Assembly: GCA_016713275.1 (NCBI GenBank)
Contig: JADJPL010000021.1
Location: forward strand, 1-26,578
Source of the DNA: Haliscomenobacter sp.
GTDB lineage: Bacteria > Bacteroidota > Bacteroidia > Chitinophagales > Saprospiraceae
Length of the DNA stretch: 26,578 bases
Direction: 5' to 3'
Shown piece by piece: positions 25,060-26,578 of this stretch (positions are counted from its first letter, which is position 1; each line of letters opens with the position of its first letter). The notes under the pieces were generated by a model. It saw only the letters and a program-made list of their open reading frames with translations. It was not told the DNA's origin and did not search any database. The position numbers were made by a program, and so were the translations under genes.

Positions 25060-25233
25060 CAGTCCAGGATGAAGCGGAGATGGGCTCTGCTGGGGAGCAA
25101 CCCATCAAGGAATAGTCCTGGCCGGCTAAAAAGTTATAGCCTTTGGGGAACCCTAAAGCTTTTTTTAGGGGGCCCCATTTTCTTCAACTTTTGGTCGGGG
25201 TATGCCTCAAAAAACCCATGCCGTTTTAGGGAT
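25060..25233. other. Non-coding 3' region inside the IS with a strong hairpin
   Basis: Between the left inverted repeat and the transposase stop there is no gene. On the + strand GGGGAACCCTAAA (25135-25147) can pair with the following T-rich TTTTTAGGGGGCCCC (about 25151-25165). This may be a terminator protecting the IS from outside transcription, or an IS regulatory structure. Confidence 0.45.
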
Positions 25234-26136
25234 TTACCCAAAATCATGTAAAGCCTTAACGGGCCGCTTGTCTGGCTCTAGCCCTGTAATGTATTGTTCA
25301 TACTCTACTGGAGTTCGCCAATTTAGCTCCTTTTGCTTTCGCTCATAATTGTAAAAGTAATCAATTTCAAGCAGCTGTTGCTGAAATGTTTGCAACTCCT
25401 GTATCTGCTTACAGGGAATCAAGTGGTGTTTGATCAGTCCGTTTCTTTGTTCGGCAAAACCATTTTGTAAGCAATTTTGTGCCACACTGATTGGCAGGTC
25501 GTGGTCGTTCAATTGCTTGAGATAGAGGCCGGAAAAGTATTGACTCCCTCCATCCGTATGATGGATACAGCCCTTGAGATGTTCCTTTCCTCTAAGCAGC
25601 ACCCATTGACTAAAGGCTTGTTTGGCATCTTCTGCCCGCATCCGTTCACTACCCCATAGGCCTACCAGCCGGGCGCTGTAAACATCTGTCAGACAAAATA
25701 AATAAAACAGTGAGCGGCCAATGTACACATACGTTAAATCTCCGACCACTACCTGGTTGATCCCATTGATCGTCAAGCCATTGAGTAAATTATCGTAATT
25801 CCAGCTCTGGCATACCGACTGAGTAGTCACCACCCGCACACGCAAGGGTAGCAAGGTCAACCCATATTGCGACATCAACTGCTCAAACTTCGTCACCCCA
25901 AAGCCAAATTGACCTTTTATGTCCAGGTTGTAATACAAAGACCGGGAGCCCGCTCGCCGGTCCTTATCCTTGCGGTAGTCCAGCACTTGGTTTTTCACTA
26001 ACTTCATCAGGGTCACTTCGGCTTGCCTGCTCTTCAGCCTTTGGGCATAACCCTGCCGGGTAATGCTCAGGTAACCATACAAATCTTCCATGACCAAACC
26101 CAGCGCCTGACGTTGAACCCTCAGCCGCCTCACCAC
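25234..26136 (-). CDS. IS3-family transposase OrfB (DDE integrase domain)
   Basis: This 300-residue rve-type catalytic subunit carries the DDE triad: D133 in VVGDLTYVYI, D195 in HHTDGGSQY and E229 in NGFAEQRNGLIK, with about 34 residues between the last two as in IS3 enzymes. The closing segment YNYERKQKELNWRTPVEYEQ is the family's usual end. The nominal start is GTG at 26136, but OrfB is normally made as a fusion by -1 frameshifting from OrfA. The A9 run on the - strand (26155-26147) just upstream gives the shift, after which the frame reads NQTEVVRRLRVQ into OrfB. It overlaps OrfA by 7 bases and seems intact, so the element could be active. Confidence 0.93.
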   Translation of the reverse strand: MVRRLRVQRQALGLVMEDLYGYLSITRQGYAQRLKSRQAEVTLMKLVKNQVLDYRKDKDRRAGSRSLYYNLDIKGQFGFGVTKFEQLMSQYGLTLLPLRVRVVTTQSVCQSWNYDNLLNGLTINGINQVVVGDLTYVYIGRSLFYLFCLTDVYSARLVGLWGSERMRAEDAKQAFSQWVLLRGKEHLKGCIHHTDGGSQYFSGLYLKQLNDHDLPISVAQNCLQNGFAEQRNGLIKHHLIPCKQIQELQTFQQQLLEIDYFYNYERKQKELNWRTPVEYEQYITGLEPDKRPVKALHDFG

Positions 26137-26486
26137 TTCCGTTTGATTTTTTTTTCAAAATCTTCACCCAACCGCTCCCGCGCCAGTGCCAGGCATTCCC
26201 GCAGGTACAATAATTCCAACTGCTGTTCCCCAATCACCTCCTTATAGTGTGAAGTCTGCTTTTCCAGTTCTTTGATCCGCTTGACTTCATCCTGCGTCTG
26301 AATGATCACCTGACCCGGCAACTCCTTTGTGCCGTATTTTGCAAGCCACCTCTTGACAGAGTCCGGCTTGACCTCATAAAGCCGACTCACTTCGCTAATT
26401 TTTCGTTCTCCTTTTTCTATCAACGATACCTGTTCCTTGCGGAAAGATTCGCTAAAACGCCGCCGACGCCTTTCTTCTAATCTCAT
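26130..26486 (-). CDS. IS3-family transposase OrfA (helix-turn-helix, leucine zipper)
   Basis: This 118-residue DNA-binding subunit starts with the basic segment MRLEERRRRRFSESFRKEQV. A helix-turn-helix covers about residues 25-52 (KISEVSRLYEVKPDSVKRWL). A heptad-like coiled coil follows (VKRIKELEKQTSHYKEVIGE and onward), used for multimerisation. It ends FEKKIKRKW, where the FEKK codons contain the A9 slippery run for frameshifting into OrfB. OrfA alone usually represses transposition, and the OrfAB fusion is the transposase. Start ATG 26486 lies 18 bases inside the right inverted repeat. Confidence 0.9.
   Translation of the reverse strand: MRLEERRRRRFSESFRKEQVSLIEKGERKISEVSRLYEVKPDSVKRWLAKYGTKELPGQVIIQTQDEVKRIKELEKQTSHYKEVIGEQQLELLYLRECLALARERLGEDFEKKIKRKW
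26147..26155 (-). promoter_or_regulatory. Programmed -1 frameshift slippery run in the IS transposase
   Basis: Nine consecutive A on the - strand lie within the codons GAA-AAA-AAA-ATC of OrfA. A one-base slip backwards gives AAT-CAA-ACG-GAA-GTG and enters the OrfB frame without a stop, which is the standard IS3 arrangement. A downstream stimulatory structure was not evaluated. Confidence 0.75.
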
Positions 26487-26550
26487 TTTTTCGCACTTTT
26501 GGGAAAGTTATCAACATTTTTGTTGTCAACGTATTCCATGAGAGTGCACA

Positions 26551-26578
26551 GAGAGTAAGGGAGCAGGGAGTAAGAGAG
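26551..26578. repeat. Purine-rich GGGAGTAAG repeat, right of the IS
   Basis: GAGAGTAAGGGAGCAGGGAG, then TAAGAGAG, shares GGAGCAGGGAGTAAG with the tract at 24927-24960 on the other side of the IS. It is cut by the window end. Confidence 0.65.

Larger units (their letters stand above)
25008..26522 (-). mobile_element. IS3-family insertion sequence, about 1.5 kb
   Basis: The element contains two overlapping transposase frames on the - strand and has imperfect terminal inverted repeats. CAAAGATGTGGATAACTTT (25008-25026) faces CAAAAATGTTGATAACTTT on the other strand (26522-26504), 17 of 19 identical. Ends beginning at TGTGG/TGTTG (25014 and 26516) are also possible, so the outer limit is uncertain by a few bases. 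I see no convincing target-site duplication. About 200 bases lie between the transposase stop and the left end. Confidence 0.82.

Noticed and set aside
1..26578. tRNA, rRNA, riboswitch or replication origin
   Set aside because: I saw no cloverleaf, rRNA-like stretch or conserved riboswitch core. The two DnaA-box-like sites are confined to IS ends and lack AT-rich unwinding repeats or a neighbouring dnaA or dnaN gene.

Overview
The window looks like chromosome of a Bacteroidota species of moderate-to-high GC. The evidence is a type IX secretion (T9SS) C-terminal sorting domain on a giant pectinesterase, lipoproteins with a Cys followed by acidic residues, TAnnTTTG-type -7 promoter boxes, and a lack of Shine-Dalgarno sequences. 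The exact family cannot be fixed by eye; Saprospiria/Chitinophagia-like relatives are my guess.

Layout: (1) 1-5006, + strand: the 3' part of a GH3 beta-glucosidase with a PA14 insert, a low-GC VOC/glyoxalase-fold gene, a long palindromic repeat, a small lipoprotein and a metallophosphoesterase. (2) 5007-6143: no credible gene; it holds a bizarre G-rich block. (3) 6144-7858, lower GC: a broken ABC/AAA-type ATPase whose stop overlaps the start of a small protein with a PD-(D/E)XK-like nuclease pattern, a possible two-gene defence cassette. (4) 7948-9605: an amidase, followed by two more copies of the palindromic repeat. (5) 9928-11936, - strand: an APC permease and an exported methyltransferase. 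(6) 12105-21220: a plant cell-wall (pectin) group of GH78 alpha-L-rhamnosidase (+), DUF4861-type lipoprotein (-) and a 1607-residue modular T9SS pectinesterase (+). (7) 21231-21408: a cluster of REP-like hairpins. (8) 21437-24833: thioesterase and alpha/beta-hydrolase (-), then an AraC regulator and SDR oxidoreductase (+). (9) 24834-26578: a TTGGTGG tandem array, a purine-rich repeat, and an IS3-family insertion sequence flanked on both sides by that purine-rich repeat.

How the genes work together: GH3, GH78, DUF4861 and the pectinesterase fit breakdown of pectin/rhamnogalacturonan outside the cell or in the periplasm. No SusC/SusD pair is present here, so this is a loose CAZyme cluster rather than a complete polysaccharide utilisation locus. 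The AraC/SDR pair and the permease/methyltransferase pair look like separate small operons.

Caution on sequence quality: about thirteen frame lesions lie between positions 110 and 13775, and none that I can see clearly in the genes after that. Most sit in homopolymers, and two apparent stop codons are each explained by two neighbouring compensating indels. I therefore think most of the broken genes in the left half reflect sequence or assembly error rather than real decay, and the G-rich block lies in the same half.
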